64,000 nucleotides of DNA from contig JAHLKH010000058.1 of assembly GCA_025526915.1 (NCBI GenBank), forward strand, positions 1 to 64,000. The letters run 5' to 3'. Made by a program: the position numbers and the translations under genes. Each line of letters begins with the position of its first letter. The first letter of the stretch is position 1. The DNA comes from Entophlyctis helioformis (lineage: Eukaryota; Chytridiomycota; Chytridiomycetes; Chytridiales; Chytriomycetaceae). Positions 63,807 through 64,000 of this stretch are shown in pieces. The notes under the pieces are model-generated. The model had not been told where the DNA came from. It did not search any database and worked only from the letters and a program-made list of their open reading frames with translations.

Positions 63807-64000
63807 ACCAATACGAAGGGAAACGGAAACGCGGACGACGGCTGCCCGCGACTGGATGATCAAACTCGGGTGTATTGCAGACAGATGGGGAAGAGGTAGC
63901 AGTGGCAGCAGTGGTCGTATCGCGATTAGAACATGGTGTCCGTGCTCGGTACACGCAGACGCCCCGCCGCCCGTCGCCGCCGCCGCGGTTGTAGCAGTGG
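63807..64000. other. Right edge, possible 3' end of a minus-strand gene
   Basis: A minus-strand frame (63954-63760) reads SSPSVCNTPEFDHPVAGSRR and FRFPSYWFIY but has no family match and overlaps the 3' end of the IQ gene. It may be the tail of a gene beginning beyond the window, or nothing. Confidence 0.25.

Overview
The window is compact, GC-rich eukaryotic DNA. Genes are split by short GT-AG introns, with donors mostly gtgagt, gtgcgt or gtaagt. Intergenic gaps are often below 100 bp. The gene set points to a zoosporic (flagellated) early-diverging fungus, most likely a chytrid: RACK1 carries an intronic U24/snR24 snoRNA as in yeast ASC1; there is a ciliary transition-zone protein (TMEM17); there are fungal-type DUF3455, DOMON, class II-like peroxidase and GPI-anchored proteins; and there are F-box-like/ankyrin proteins with repeats of about 33 residues. 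No species is assigned.

Layout. 1-3.5 kb: the 3' end of a Q/Y-rich protein and a Pap1/Yap-like bZIP factor. 3.4-8.15 kb: arm 1 of a large inverted repeat, holding a solute-binding-protein-like membrane protein and mitochondrial ribosomal protein uL5m, divergently arranged. 8.15-23.1 kb (spacer): ankyrin protein, DUF3455 protein, LigB/DODA-type dioxygenase, a tandem pair of FG-GAP secreted proteins (one damaged), a thioredoxin-like membrane protein, an MTFR1-like mitochondrial protein, a small zf-met2 protein and PDAT (LRO1-like acyltransferase). 23.1-27.85 kb: arm 2, a near-identical inverted copy of arm 1. 27.9-30.6 kb: a decayed ankyrin gene and about 1.4 kb without a recognisable gene. 30.6-44.5 kb: a dense housekeeping block (NUP58, RACK1 with snoRNA, TMEM17, CSN6, KIN17, tRNA-Phe, a dysferlin-domain protein, transketolase). 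44.7-59 kb: a cell-surface region with a BIM1-like/peroxidase fusion, two nearly identical 14-exon LRR genes on a 4.9 kb direct repeat, a GNAT acetyltransferase and a DOMON cytochrome-like protein. 59-64 kb: a UBAC2-like ER protein, a lysine/RS-rich nuclear protein and an IQ-motif protein.

How genes relate. Both large repeats end inside promoter or start-codon regions, so unrelated neighbours share regulatory DNA. ANK1 and PDAT share promoter, ATG and first codons. The peroxidase fusion and the DOMON gene each sit head to head with one LRR copy. Three surface proteins share a PILS-type GPI-anchor tail. This suggests a co-displayed extracellular redox/recognition set, which is inference.

Caution. 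Several conserved genes (PDAT, MTFR1-like, NKRFL-domain protein, IQ protein, FG-GAP copies) show single-base frameshifts, mostly losses in or next to C/G-rich runs. Uncorrected long-read error is as likely as real decay. Exon boundaries below were read by eye from splice consensus, reading-frame continuity and family similarity; no alignment or database search was run.
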